Source: GCA-016699445 sp964555055 (GTDB lineage Bacteria > UBA10199 > JACPAL01 > GCA-016699445). Taken from it: a stretch of DNA of 36,904 nt. The translations under genes and the position numbers were made by a program. Where the stretch lies: the NCBI GenBank assembly GCA_964555055.1, contig CAZKQW010000017.1:1-36904 (forward strand), written 5' to 3'. Under the pieces are notes generated by a model. The model worked only from the letters and a program-made list of their open reading frames with translations. It did not search any database and was not told the DNA's origin. Shown piece by piece: positions 24,360 through 31,285 of this stretch; the stretch's first letter is position 1; each line of letters opens with the position of its first letter.

Positions 24360-25397
24360 TTACGCGACGGCGCGCAGGGAATTGTCGTTACAGGCCGCCA
24401 GACGTTCGAAGAGGGGATGTCTTCTCAAGTCCGGGAAGTTCCGGAAAGCGGCGTCGGCTCCGAGGAGAAGCGGGATGTCGGGGGTTTCGACCATCTTCAA
24501 ATGATCGCGCCCCACCAAGAGGGATTTCGACAGGCCATCTGCGGACCTAGGGCGAGCCACTTCGACATAGACGATGCCGTCGTGCGGACCCCGATGAGCC
24601 ATGAGGGCCGTGCAGGCGATATAACTTAGGCGGACGCTTTCCTGAAACATAGTCCCGAACATATGTCCGCGGATGGTTTCCGGGGGCGTCGCGCTGTAAG
24701 CGATGGAATCCAAGACATCTTCCGGATGGACTCCCATATGATCGTAGACGCTCTTCAATGTCCCTTCGGAGATAGCTAAGACGAGGTTGGGGAGTTTTTC
24801 GCCCATGTAAAACCTGACCCCATGCAGAGGCATCCCTAAAGCGATGAATTGGGAGCGGCTTTCGCGCAGTCTCACGGCTAACTGGGATAAAGACGCCGGT
24901 GTGATGACGCCACTTAGGACTTCCGTAGCGGCTAGAACTTCGATGATCCTTTCCGGGGAAGCTCCATGCGCCAAGGCGGCCAACAGATAAGCGACGACGC
25001 CGCCGGCGCTGTGGCCTAAAAAAACGGGATGAAGGCCGAGATAAGTGGGATCCAGGATCAGCTTCTCGAATAAGGCGACGGTATTTTCCTGCCATTGCCT
25101 TAGCGTCGGGATCGTTCGGCCGTCATAGTCGAGGACCAAGGGTTCGTAGCCTATTTTTTCGAGAGTTTGATGAAAAAGGGGAGACGGAGAGAGGTTCCCC
25201 ATTCCCGGAATGATATGGATCCGGCTCGCTGCCGGCAGGCTAAAGGTGGATCTCCGATAAGCCGCCAGGATGGCGTCTTCCTCAAAATCGGGGACGAGAT
25301 CGATACGGTGAGGGGCATTGTCATAGGCGGCGAGGACAGGCGCCACCGCCCGGTTCTGGAAAAAAGCTCCCGCCACGGACCGCAAATCGATGTTCAA
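24360..25397 (-). CDS. Alpha/beta hydrolase (lipase/thioesterase-like)
   Basis: A 345-aa cytosolic alpha/beta hydrolase. The oxyanion strand reads HIIPGMGNLS (61-70) and the nucleophile elbow is GHSAGG with S130; a late Asp/His pair is expected but not certain. There is no signal peptide. The substrate is unknown; esterase, lipase or thioesterase are possible. The start is TTG at 25397, with a strong GGGAGGGGG a few bases upstream. It lies 40 bp before the acyltransferase gene on the same strand, so a small lipid-metabolism operon is plausible. Its promoter region holds several inverted repeats. Confidence 0.8.
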   Translation of the reverse strand: MNIDLRSVAGAFFQNRAVAPVLAAYDNAPHRIDLVPDFEEDAILAAYRRSTFSLPAASRIHIIPGMGNLSPSPLFHQTLEKIGYEPLVLDYDGRTIPTLRQWQENTVALFEKLILDPTYLGLHPVFLGHSAGGVVAYLLAALAHGASPERIIEVLAATEVLSGVITPASLSQLAVRLRESRSQFIALGMPLHGVRFYMGEKLPNLVLAISEGTLKSVYDHMGVHPEDVLDSIAYSATPPETIRGHMFGTMFQESVRLSYIACTALMAHRGPHDGIVYVEVARPRSADGLSKSLLVGRDHLKMVETPDIPLLLGADAAFRNFPDLRRHPLFERLAACNDNSLRAVA

Positions 25398-25470
25398 AGG
25401 CCCCCTCCCTTCTGATCCCCTTATCGGAGATCAAAAAAGCGAGTTTCCAAAAATCGAAAAACGCGGCGTG

Positions 25471-25500
25471 TCATTCGCGAAATGAATAGCGCGCGAATGA
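25471..25500. promoter_or_regulatory. Inverted repeat upstream of the hydrolase gene
   Basis: TCATTCGCG (25471-25479) and CGCGAATGA (25492-25500) are perfect 9-bp arms with a 12-base spacer containing AATGAAT. It lies 74-103 bp before the TTG start and could be a regulator site. Confidence 0.4.
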
Positions 25501-25510
25501 AGTACAGCAC

Positions 25511-25538
25511 CCGCCAAAGGCGGGTCCGCCTTTGGCGG
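25511..25538. repeat. Perfect 13-bp inverted repeat (CCGCC-AAA-GGCGG)
   Basis: CCGCCAAAGGCGG (25511-25523), GT, CCGCCTTTGGCGG (25526-25538). Each arm is itself a near-palindrome, so the sequence can fold either as one long stem or as two small ones. It is intergenic, next to copy 1 of the hairpin element. Confidence 0.6.
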
Positions 25539-25558
25539 AAGCGATCCGATAGGTGATT

Positions 25559-25600
25559 CCAGATGGGAGTTACAGAGGGAGAGCGGTATCTCCCTCTGTA
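25559..25600. repeat. GGAG-hairpin element, copy 1
   Basis: CCAGATGGGAGT is followed by a perfect 12-bp stem, TACAGAGGGAGA (25571-25582), loop GCGGTA, TCTCCCTCTGTA (25589-25600). It ends 3 bases from the stop of the minus-strand FHA-GGDEF gene. The same element, with two compensated stem changes, occurs at 31223-31263. Confidence 0.8.
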
Positions 25601-25603
25601 TCA

Positions 25604-26548
25604 TCAATGACTGACGCGATTACGACCGGAGTTTTTGGATTGGTAAAGGAGCTCGTCGGCCCGTTTCAGGAGCGAGTCCGCGTCTTCATAAGGCGTTTTT
25701 TGGCTCAAGGTGGCGACGCCCATACTGATAGTAACTTTGATTTCATTGCCCTCGAATTCAAACCGGCTTTCATCTACGAGACGCCTGAGTCGTTCGGCGA
25801 GGATCAATCCACCGTCGAGATCGGTCGCTTTGAGCAGGATGATGAACTCTTCCCCTCCATAGCGAGCCAGGATGTCTTCGCTGCGGATGATCGACTTGGC
25901 GAGGGTGGCGATGTGTTCGAGGACAAAGTCGCCGGCCGGGTGGCCGTACGTGTCGTTGATATTCTTGAAGTGGTCGAGGTCGAACATCATCAACGTCAAA
26001 GGCACTTCATTGCGGATACAGTAGCTGAACTCTTCCTGAAGCCGCTCTTCAAAATAACGTTTGTTGTAAGAGCCGGTGAGCGCGTCGACGACGGCCATCT
26101 TATAAAGTTCGTTGTGGAAGATATTCTCGATGTTATCCTGATAGGCGTACTTTAAAATCGTGGAAGACGAGATCTGAATCTTGTCGCCGTCTTGGAGCTC
26201 GGAAGACTGGACTTTTTGTCCGTTTAAATAGGTGCCGTTAGTGCTACCCATGTCTTTAAGGAGGGCATGGCCGTTCTTATAGTCGATCGCGGCATGGAAA
26301 CGGGAAATTCCCAGGTCATTAATCGGTATCGTCACGTCGTTCGATCGTCCAAGACTCACGGTGCCCTGGCTCAAGAGATGGATTTTCCCCATTAAAGGTC
26401 CCGAGAGAAAGATGATGTAGGCGTGTTTTTCCTTTTCGGGATTCAAGTCCGGGATGGATGTGACGATGGTCTGATCTTCGAAATCCTTTTCAAAATCCTT
26501 CTCGGTGATTTTATTCGATTCGTCTTTTTCGAGATCGTTAATGGCCAT
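25604..26548 (-). CDS. FHA-domain diguanylate cyclase (FHA-GGDEF)
   Basis: A 314-aa protein joining a phosphothreonine reader to c-di-GMP synthesis. The N-terminal tail (1-40) has Thr residues in EDQTIVTSIPD that could be kinase targets. The FHA domain (about 42-135) shows GRSNDV (67-72), ISRFH (81-85) and GSTNGTYLNG (101-110). The GGDEF domain (about 150-310) has DLDHFKNIND, GGEEF (231-235) and an inhibitory RxxD site, R222-D225, five residues before it. All key residues are intact. It lies 67 bp downstream of the Ser/Thr kinase on the same strand, so kinase-controlled cyclase activity through FHA binding is likely. No Shine-Dalgarno is visible. Confidence 0.93.
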   Translation of the reverse strand: MAINDLEKDESNKITEKDFEKDFEDQTIVTSIPDLNPEKEKHAYIIFLSGPLMGKIHLLSQGTVSLGRSNDVTIPINDLGISRFHAAIDYKNGHALLKDMGSTNGTYLNGQKVQSSELQDGDKIQISSSTILKYAYQDNIENIFHNELYKMAVVDALTGSYNKRYFEERLQEEFSYCIRNEVPLTLMMFDLDHFKNINDTYGHPAGDFVLEHIATLAKSIIRSEDILARYGGEEFIILLKATDLDGGLILAERLRRLVDESRFEFEGNEIKVTISMGVATLSQKTPYEDADSLLKRADELLYQSKNSGRNRVSH

Positions 26549-26615
26549 AAGGGAGGAGACAGGTTAGCGAAATCGCCTTTAAAGGTAAATCTTAAATTTC
26601 AAGTCCCGACTTCTT

Positions 26616-27941
26616 CTAGGGCTTTTTGAATAGGTGAGATTTCATATCACGGGCTTTTTGAAGAAGTTGCCCTAGGAGCGAACGCCTCATGATTTGAGAG
26701 GTGTGTTCCTCGTCGATCTTCGTGAGATCCGAATCCGACGCATGATCGGTGGGTTCGAGAGCCCGTGTCAATTCATCCGCCTCCGTGACTTCCAAGTCAT
26801 CGGGTCCGTCGCCGTAGACTTCGGTCTCCTTCATTTTTTGCCGGAGGATCGACGTGTCGGCGACGAGTGTTTCTTCGAGAAGCTCCGAATTTTTTCGGCC
26901 TTGGCCGACGATGAGGGGCGAAGAGGGCGTCGGTTCATGGGAAAGTTGATCTTTATAAGTCTCCGGAGCGTTTTCCGGAAAAAGATCATAGAGAAACTCG
27001 ACGAGTTGTTGAGGGGTGTAATCCGGAGCGATTTGGATCAGCAGGCGATGCAGGTCGCGGGAGAAATCTCCGGCGGACTGGTAGCGCTGGTTGCGATCCT
27101 TAGCGAGAGCCTTAAGGACGATCTCGTCCAAGGTTTCGGGAATTTCCGGGCGTCGTTCCGATGGAATGGAAACGCGCGCCTTTTTGACGCGTTTGACGGT
27201 TTCTTGGTTGTTTTTACCTTTAAAGAGGCGTTCGCCGGTCAGCAGTTCGTGGAGAATGACGCCTAGGGAAAAAATATCATTCCTATGGTCGAGCTTCATG
27301 CCTTCGGCATGCTCCGGCGACATATAGGCGAATTTACCTTTCAAGACGCCCGAGTCCGTGACGGTCACTTTATTTTTCGCCTTGGCGATACCGAAATCGA
27401 TGATTTTCACCGTGCCATAAACGGAGAGGATGACGTTTTGGGGACTAATGTCGCGGTGAACGATATGTAACGGATGACCTTCATCGTCGGTTTTGCGATG
27501 CATGTAGTCCAAACCGTTCGCGATTTCGGCGCAAATCGCCACGGCAAAAGCGATGGGCATCGGTTGACCCACGGTCTTAAGCCTCTTCATGACTTGGGAA
27601 ATCGACTTGCCCTCCACATATTCCATGACGATGAAATAGTCGTCCCCGACTTTTCCCAAATCGTAAACTTGGGCGATATTGCCGTGATTCAGCATGACGG
27701 CAATCTTCGCCTCGTCGATCAGCATTTGGACAAACTCTTGACTAGCGGCGATGTGCGGCAGAATGCGTTTGATGACGACTTGGCGTTCCAAGCCTTGGAA
27801 GTCGAGGGCTTTACCGCGGAAGATTTCCGCCATGCCGCCCTGGGCGATTTTCTCAAGGAGCTGGTATTGGCCAAAGGTGTTATTTTCGTCGATTTCCTGG
27901 GTCACATTGAGGAAAATACGGGAATCGATTCCATAAATCAA
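26616..27941 (-). CDS. Hanks-type Ser/Thr protein kinase
   Basis: A 441-aa soluble kinase. The domain (about 24-300) has the glycine loop IAQGGMAEIFRG, lysine K58 (VVIKRI), catalytic loop HRDISPQN with D164, DFG D182 and an APE-like MSPEH. The HRDISPQN form is common in Myxococcota-type kinases. The C-terminal 140 residues are acidic, Thr-rich and disordered (EETLVADTS, DLTKIDEEHTS), likely autophosphorylation sites; there is no membrane helix or PASTA domain. The start is TTG 27941; GTG at residue 13 is an alternative. It precedes the FHA-GGDEF gene and diverges from sctU, so it may tie type III export to c-di-GMP signalling. Confidence 0.93.
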   Translation of the reverse strand: MIYGIDSRIFLNVTQEIDENNTFGQYQLLEKIAQGGMAEIFRGKALDFQGLERQVVIKRILPHIAASQEFVQMLIDEAKIAVMLNHGNIAQVYDLGKVGDDYFIVMEYVEGKSISQVMKRLKTVGQPMPIAFAVAICAEIANGLDYMHRKTDDEGHPLHIVHRDISPQNVILSVYGTVKIIDFGIAKAKNKVTVTDSGVLKGKFAYMSPEHAEGMKLDHRNDIFSLGVILHELLTGERLFKGKNNQETVKRVKKARVSIPSERRPEIPETLDEIVLKALAKDRNQRYQSAGDFSRDLHRLLIQIAPDYTPQQLVEFLYDLFPENAPETYKDQLSHEPTPSSPLIVGQGRKNSELLEETLVADTSILRQKMKETEVYGDGPDDLEVTEADELTRALEPTDHASDSDLTKIDEEHTSQIMRRSLLGQLLQKARDMKSHLFKKP

Positions 27942-27948
27942 ACCGTTA

Positions 27949-27961
27949 TGCTAAGTTAGCA
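27949..27961. promoter_or_regulatory. Palindrome in the kinase/sctU divergent promoter region
   Basis: TGCTAAGTTAGCA is a perfect 6-1-6 palindrome in the 52-bp gap between the kinase start and sctU. One bound protein there could control both directions. Chance occurrence is possible for a 13-mer. Confidence 0.4.
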
Positions 27962-27993
27962 CCTTGAAACCTTAAAGGAGCGATAATTTTACC

Positions 27994-29073
27994 ATGGCTG
28001 GAGGCGATGACAGTTCACAGGAAAAATCGGAGAAACCGACCCCGAAACGCCTTCGCGATGCCCGTAAGAAGGGTCAAGTCGCCAAAAGCAAGGACGTCGA
28101 GACGGTCGTTGTTTTTATCGCGCCCTTCGCCTGCATCGCTTTTTTCGGTCCGATGATGTGGGCCAGCATGAAGGAGGTCATGGAAATGGCCTTTCATATG
28201 GTGGACCACGATCCGGTGCCGAGCGAAATGTATCAATTGGGAAAGAGTGCTTTGATCTCCATCGCCAAGTCGTCGGGTCCTTTTCTCATCGGATTATTCG
28301 CCATTGCTGCCATCGTGGGTTTCCTCCAGGTAGGCCCCATTTTTTCCTTGGAGACGCTAAAGCCTCAATTGAACAAGCTTAATATGATCGAGAACCTCAA
28401 AAACATGTTCAAGCTCAAGACCGTGGTCGAGCTGCTGAAAAACATGTTCAAAATGATCATTGTCGGAGCGATCGCTTATTACCTCATTAAATCAATGATG
28501 GCTCCGTTCCTGCTGACGGTCACGGCTCCGGTGGAAGTGGCCGCGAAAATCGGCAATCTCATGGTGACGAAGTTCATGATCCGCTTCATCCTTTTCTTCA
28601 TGCTCATCGCCGTCATCGACATCTATTTCCAGCGGAAGGAATTCATGAAGAACCTCATGATGTCCAAGGAAGAGGTGAAACGCGAGTACAAAGAGGACGA
28701 AGGCGATCCCCATATCAAGGGTCAAAGAAAGCAGATCCACCAGGAAATGGCCATGGGCGACGCGAAGCAGGCGGTGAAGGGCGCGGATGCGATCGTGACC
28801 AACCCGACCCATTTGGCGATCGCCATCAAGTACGACAAAAAAGAAATGATGGCGCCCCAAGTCGTAGCCAAAGGGCAGCGCCTCTACGCCGAATTCATCA
28901 AGGACTTGGCGAAGGAATACGATATCCCGATCGTGCGAAACGTCCCCCTCGCGTGGGCCCTCATTGAGTTGGAAATCGGAGACGACGTCCCGGAACAACT
29001 CTACGTGGCCGTGGCCGAGATCCTGACGTTCGTGTACCGGTTGAAGCAGGAAAAAGAGTCCGAAAACGTCTAA
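27994..29073 (+). CDS. FlhB/SctU-family type III export switch protein
   Basis: A 359-aa inner-membrane export-gate protein of flagellar or injectisome type III secretion. The N-terminus SEKPTPKRLRDARKKGQVAKSKDVE is cut short here as motif KPTPKRLRDARKKGQ. Four membrane segments follow (about 38-58, 85-110, 145-170, 190-212), then a cytosolic domain with the self-cleaving N270-PTH motif in VTNPTHLAIAIKYD. Cleavage between N270 and P271 switches substrate class. AAAGGAG lies about 13 bases before the ATG. No other export gene (flhA, fliPQR) is near, so flagellar FlhB and injectisome SctU cannot be told apart here; the kinase/FHA neighbourhood favours an injectisome role, since such genes accompany type III loci in Chlamydiae and Myxococcota. 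Confidence 0.92.
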   Translation: MAGGDDSSQEKSEKPTPKRLRDARKKGQVAKSKDVETVVVFIAPFACIAFFGPMMWASMKEVMEMAFHMVDHDPVPSEMYQLGKSALISIAKSSGPFLIGLFAIAAIVGFLQVGPIFSLETLKPQLNKLNMIENLKNMFKLKTVVELLKNMFKMIIVGAIAYYLIKSMMAPFLLTVTAPVEVAAKIGNLMVTKFMIRFILFFMLIAVIDIYFQRKEFMKNLMMSKEEVKREYKEDEGDPHIKGQRKQIHQEMAMGDAKQAVKGADAIVTNPTHLAIAIKYDKKEMMAPQVVAKGQRLYAEFIKDLAKEYDIPIVRNVPLAWALIELEIGDDVPEQLYVAVAEILTFVYRLKQEKESENV

Positions 29074-29085
29074 ATCCAAGAAATA

Positions 29086-29646
29086 TTAGGATAGTTTCAA
29101 TAGAGGGTAGGGAAGGGCGATCCTATCCTCCATTGCCCATACGGGCTTATAGTAGCGCTGCATTTCTTGAAGGAAGTTCTTCAGATCAACTCCCATGAAT
29201 CCGTTTTGCGAGGCGGCGCAAACTGCGGATTCCAAAACCGTGCAGAGGCGTTCCCAAGCCTCATGGCTCAAATGGCGCGCGGGAGCCCATTGTTGGAGAT
29301 GGATCTTGAGGAGGGCCGCTGAGTTTTGGATGAGCCCTTGGAGAAATTGCCCTTCGGGATCGGTCTTTCCGGTCAAATGCCAGAGCGCTTCCCATGCTTC
29401 GTGGGATTCCCAGAGATAGCCTTGATGGTAGAGGTCGATGCCGTAAAGGTAGACGTCGTTTTTCCGCCATTCGGAAATCGGGATGTGTTCCTTCACTTCC
29501 TCGGCGATGTCATGGCCGCGGGAATGGCCTTCGGGGTGGCCCGTGGGGTGTTTGTTGAGGCCGGGCGTGAATCGATACCGAGGGAAAGGTCTCGACGAAT
29601 AACGGGGTGCTGCCGGCCAAAGAGGTGAGGGTTCGGTTAAAGTCAT
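29086..29646 (-). CDS. DUF309 family protein
   Basis: A 186-aa protein with the DUF309 signature, the helical motif YLYGIDLYHQGYLWESHEAW (about 66-85) with conserved His/Glu residues of the HExW type, followed by EALWHLTG. DUF309 members are small, all-helical and of unknown role; the conserved acids and histidine suggest a metal site. The first 50 residues are Pro/His-rich and may be partly untranslated: the ATG at 29646 lacks a Shine-Dalgarno. It is convergent with sctU (12 bases apart) and divergent from the TetR gene. Confidence 0.8.
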   Translation of the reverse strand: MTLTEPSPLWPAAPRYSSRPFPRYRFTPGLNKHPTGHPEGHSRGHDIAEEVKEHIPISEWRKNDVYLYGIDLYHQGYLWESHEAWEALWHLTGKTDPEGQFLQGLIQNSAALLKIHLQQWAPARHLSHEAWERLCTVLESAVCAASQNGFMGVDLKNFLQEMQRYYKPVWAMEDRIALPYPLLKLS

Positions 29647-29695
29647 GGTGTTTCAGGTAGGGGGCTTCCCGGGTAAGCGCAAGAAGTCTTTCTCG

Positions 29696-29701
29696 TTGAC
29701 A
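29696..29701 (+). promoter_or_regulatory. -35 box (TTGACA) of the fadR-like gene
   Basis: A consensus TTGACA 38 bp before the ATG. No good -10 hexamer is found at 16-18 bp; TGCTAGCGC (29715-29723) is a weak, extended -10-like option. Transcription would start close to the operator palindrome. Confidence 0.35.
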
Positions 29702-29730
29702 CTATAGGCACGGATGCTAGCGCGTCGCCC

Positions 29731-29748
29731 TGAATGAGCGCTCATTCA
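29731..29748 (+). promoter_or_regulatory. FadR-type operator over the regulator start codon
   Basis: TGAATGAGCGCTCATTCA is a perfect 18-bp palindrome. It fits the arms of the Bacillus subtilis FadR (YsiA) consensus, TGAATGA-N4-TCATTCA, exactly. It covers the ATG (29734) of the TetR gene, pointing to autorepression by blocking initiation or early elongation. Confidence 0.75.
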
Positions 29749-30357
29749 AAAGCGGATAAGCCAGAAAATAAGCCCGATGCGAAGGCCGACAAGGCCATTC
29801 GCATCAAGGACGCGGCCACGCGCGTATTCGCCAACAAGGGGTTCTACAACTCCACTATCGCGGACGTGGCGAAGGTCGCTGAAGTCGCCGAAGGCACCAT
29901 TTACCTTTATTTTAAGAATAAAGATGATCTTCTGATCTCGATTTTCGAAGGGAGCATGGACTTTTTCATCCAGCAGGTGACCGCGGAGATCGCCACCGTG
30001 GGAAATCCCGAGGACAAGCTGAAGCGTTTCATTAATCTTCACTTAAAGCTGGTCCAGGAAAACCCGGACCTGGCCCAAGTACTTCAAATCGAGCTCCGTC
30101 AGTCTACGAAGTTCATGAAGGAGTATGAAGGTGGGAAATTCGGGGACTACCTGAACGTGGTGAGAAATATCCTGGAGGAAGGGCGTGATCAGGGAATATT
30201 CCGGCAGGATATTGACCCTCGTATTTTACGCCGGACCATTTTTGGGGCCGTGGATGAGATGGCTCTCGATTGGCTCTTGATGCCAAAGAAGAAATATAGT
30301 TTAGAGGCCTGCGCCGAACAATTAAGCGCTTTGTTTTTAAAAGGAATCACTAATTAG
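29734..30357 (+). CDS. fadR: TetR-family fatty-acid degradation repressor (FadR/YsiA-like)
   Basis: A 207-aa TetR regulator. The N-terminal tail (1-22) is Lys/Asp/Pro-rich; the HTH follows (about 23-70), with ATRVFANKGFYNSTIADVAK and GTIYLYFKNKDDLL. The ligand domain (about 75-200) has the length and composition of FadR/YsiA proteins, which release DNA when long-chain acyl-CoA binds. The assignment rests mainly on the operator and on the order fadR-etfB-etfA, the same as in the Bacillus lcfA operon. etfB begins 13 bases after the stop, so the three genes are probably one unit. There is no Shine-Dalgarno. The symbol denotes the TetR-type FadR, not the unrelated GntR-type FadR of E. coli. Confidence 0.8.
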   Translation: MSAHSKADKPENKPDAKADKAIRIKDAATRVFANKGFYNSTIADVAKVAEVAEGTIYLYFKNKDDLLISIFEGSMDFFIQQVTAEIATVGNPEDKLKRFINLHLKLVQENPDLAQVLQIELRQSTKFMKEYEGGKFGDYLNVVRNILEEGRDQGIFRQDIDPRILRRTIFGAVDEMALDWLLMPKKKYSLEACAEQLSALFLKGITN

Positions 30358-30370
30358 GAAAGGGGTCAGT

Positions 30371-31147
30371 ATGAAAATAGCCGTTCTACTCAAGCAAGTA
30401 CCGGATACCGAAACGAAAATCCGGGTGAAAGGCGATGCCTCCGGGATCGAATCCGACGGCATCAAGTACATCATCAGTCCTTACGATGAATTCGCCATCG
30501 AAGAAGCCATCAAGACCAAGGAAAAGAACGCGCCCAGTGAAGTCGTGGCTGTTTCCTTGGGTCCTGTGCGTGTGGTAGACGCGATCCGCACCGCCTTGGC
30601 GATGGGGGCCGACAAAGGTATTCACATCGACGATGCTGGATTGGCGATGGATAGCTTCGTGACGGCAAAGGTCTTGGCCACCGCACTGAAGGCCGAGAAT
30701 TTTGACCTGATCTTCACGGGCAAGCAAGCCATCGACGATGACGCGAGCCAAGTGACCCAAATGGTCGCCGAGTTTCTGAACGTTCCGCAACTCATGTTGG
30801 CCGAAAAGTTCGAACTCGGAGCCGACAAAAAGAGCGCGACCGTCGAGCGCCACGTCGGCGGCGGCGCCAAGGAAATCTACAACGTCGAGCTTCCCGCTGT
30901 GATTGGCGCTGAGAAGGGCTTGAACACGCCTCGGTACGCGTCCTTGCCAGGCATTATGAAGGCGAAGACGAAGCCTGTGACCACGTTGAAGGCGGCCGAC
31001 CTCGTCGGCGAGACGAAGCCGAAGACGACGACCGTGAATTTCCGCCTCCCTCCCGAAAGAGCGGCCGGTAAGGTGCTCAAGGGCGAGCCGGAGCAAGTGG
31101 TCCAGGAGCTGGTCAAGCTTCTGCGAGAGGAAGCCAAGGTTATTTAG
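30371..31147 (+). CDS. etfB: Electron transfer flavoprotein, beta subunit
   Basis: A 258-aa EtfB that, with EtfA, forms the soluble FAD/AMP carrier taking electrons from acyl-CoA dehydrogenases. Family features are MKIAVLLKQVPDTETKI at the start, SPYDEFAIEEA, the ALAMGADKGIH region, and the AMP/nucleotide-binding GKQAIDDDASQV. The length is standard for bacterial EtfB. AGGAAAGGGG precedes the ATG with good spacing. It follows the fadR-like gene by 13 bp. A 138-bp gap with two hairpins separates it from etfA. Confidence 0.97.
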   Translation: MKIAVLLKQVPDTETKIRVKGDASGIESDGIKYIISPYDEFAIEEAIKTKEKNAPSEVVAVSLGPVRVVDAIRTALAMGADKGIHIDDAGLAMDSFVTAKVLATALKAENFDLIFTGKQAIDDDASQVTQMVAEFLNVPQLMLAEKFELGADKKSATVERHVGGGAKEIYNVELPAVIGAEKGLNTPRYASLPGIMKAKTKPVTTLKAADLVGETKPKTTTVNFRLPPERAAGKVLKGEPEQVVQELVKLLREEAKVI

Positions 31148-31165
31148 TCTTATAGCGCACGAGTA

Positions 31166-31195
31166 TTGAAAAATGGATTTATTCCATTTTTTCAA
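31166..31195 (+). terminator. AT-rich hairpin between etfB and etfA
   Basis: AAAAATGGA (31169-31177) pairs with TCCATTTTT (31183-31191); flanking TTG and CAA extend the stem across one bulged T. The right arm ends in a run of T, so it resembles a weak terminator that may reduce etfA transcription or stabilise the etfB mRNA end. Confidence 0.45.
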
Positions 31196-31222
31196 ACGGA
31201 GTCAGCGATCGATTAATGAATG

Positions 31223-31263
31223 CCAGATGGGAGTTTTAGAGGGAGAGCGGTATCTCCCTCTAA
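31223..31263 (+). repeat. GGAG-hairpin element, copy 2
   Basis: CCAGATGGGAGT, then an 11-bp stem TTAGAGGGAGA (31236-31246), loop GCGGTA, TCTCCCTCTAA (31253-31263). Compared with copy 1, two stem positions changed together with their partners (A-T to T-A, C-G to T-A), so pairing is conserved. It lies 8 bases upstream of the etfA Shine-Dalgarno. Confidence 0.8.
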
Positions 31264-31285
31264 TTCTAAAAGGAGAGAGTATTTT

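Noticed and set aside
25471..25500. Second FadR operator near the hydrolase gene
   Set aside because: The TCATTC/GAATGA half-sites are in the opposite order to the FadR pattern, with a longer spacer.
29705..29720. Possible sigma-54 promoter (GGCACGGATGC) before the fadR-like gene
   Set aside because: The GG and GC elements are 7 bases apart; sigma-54 promoters need 10.
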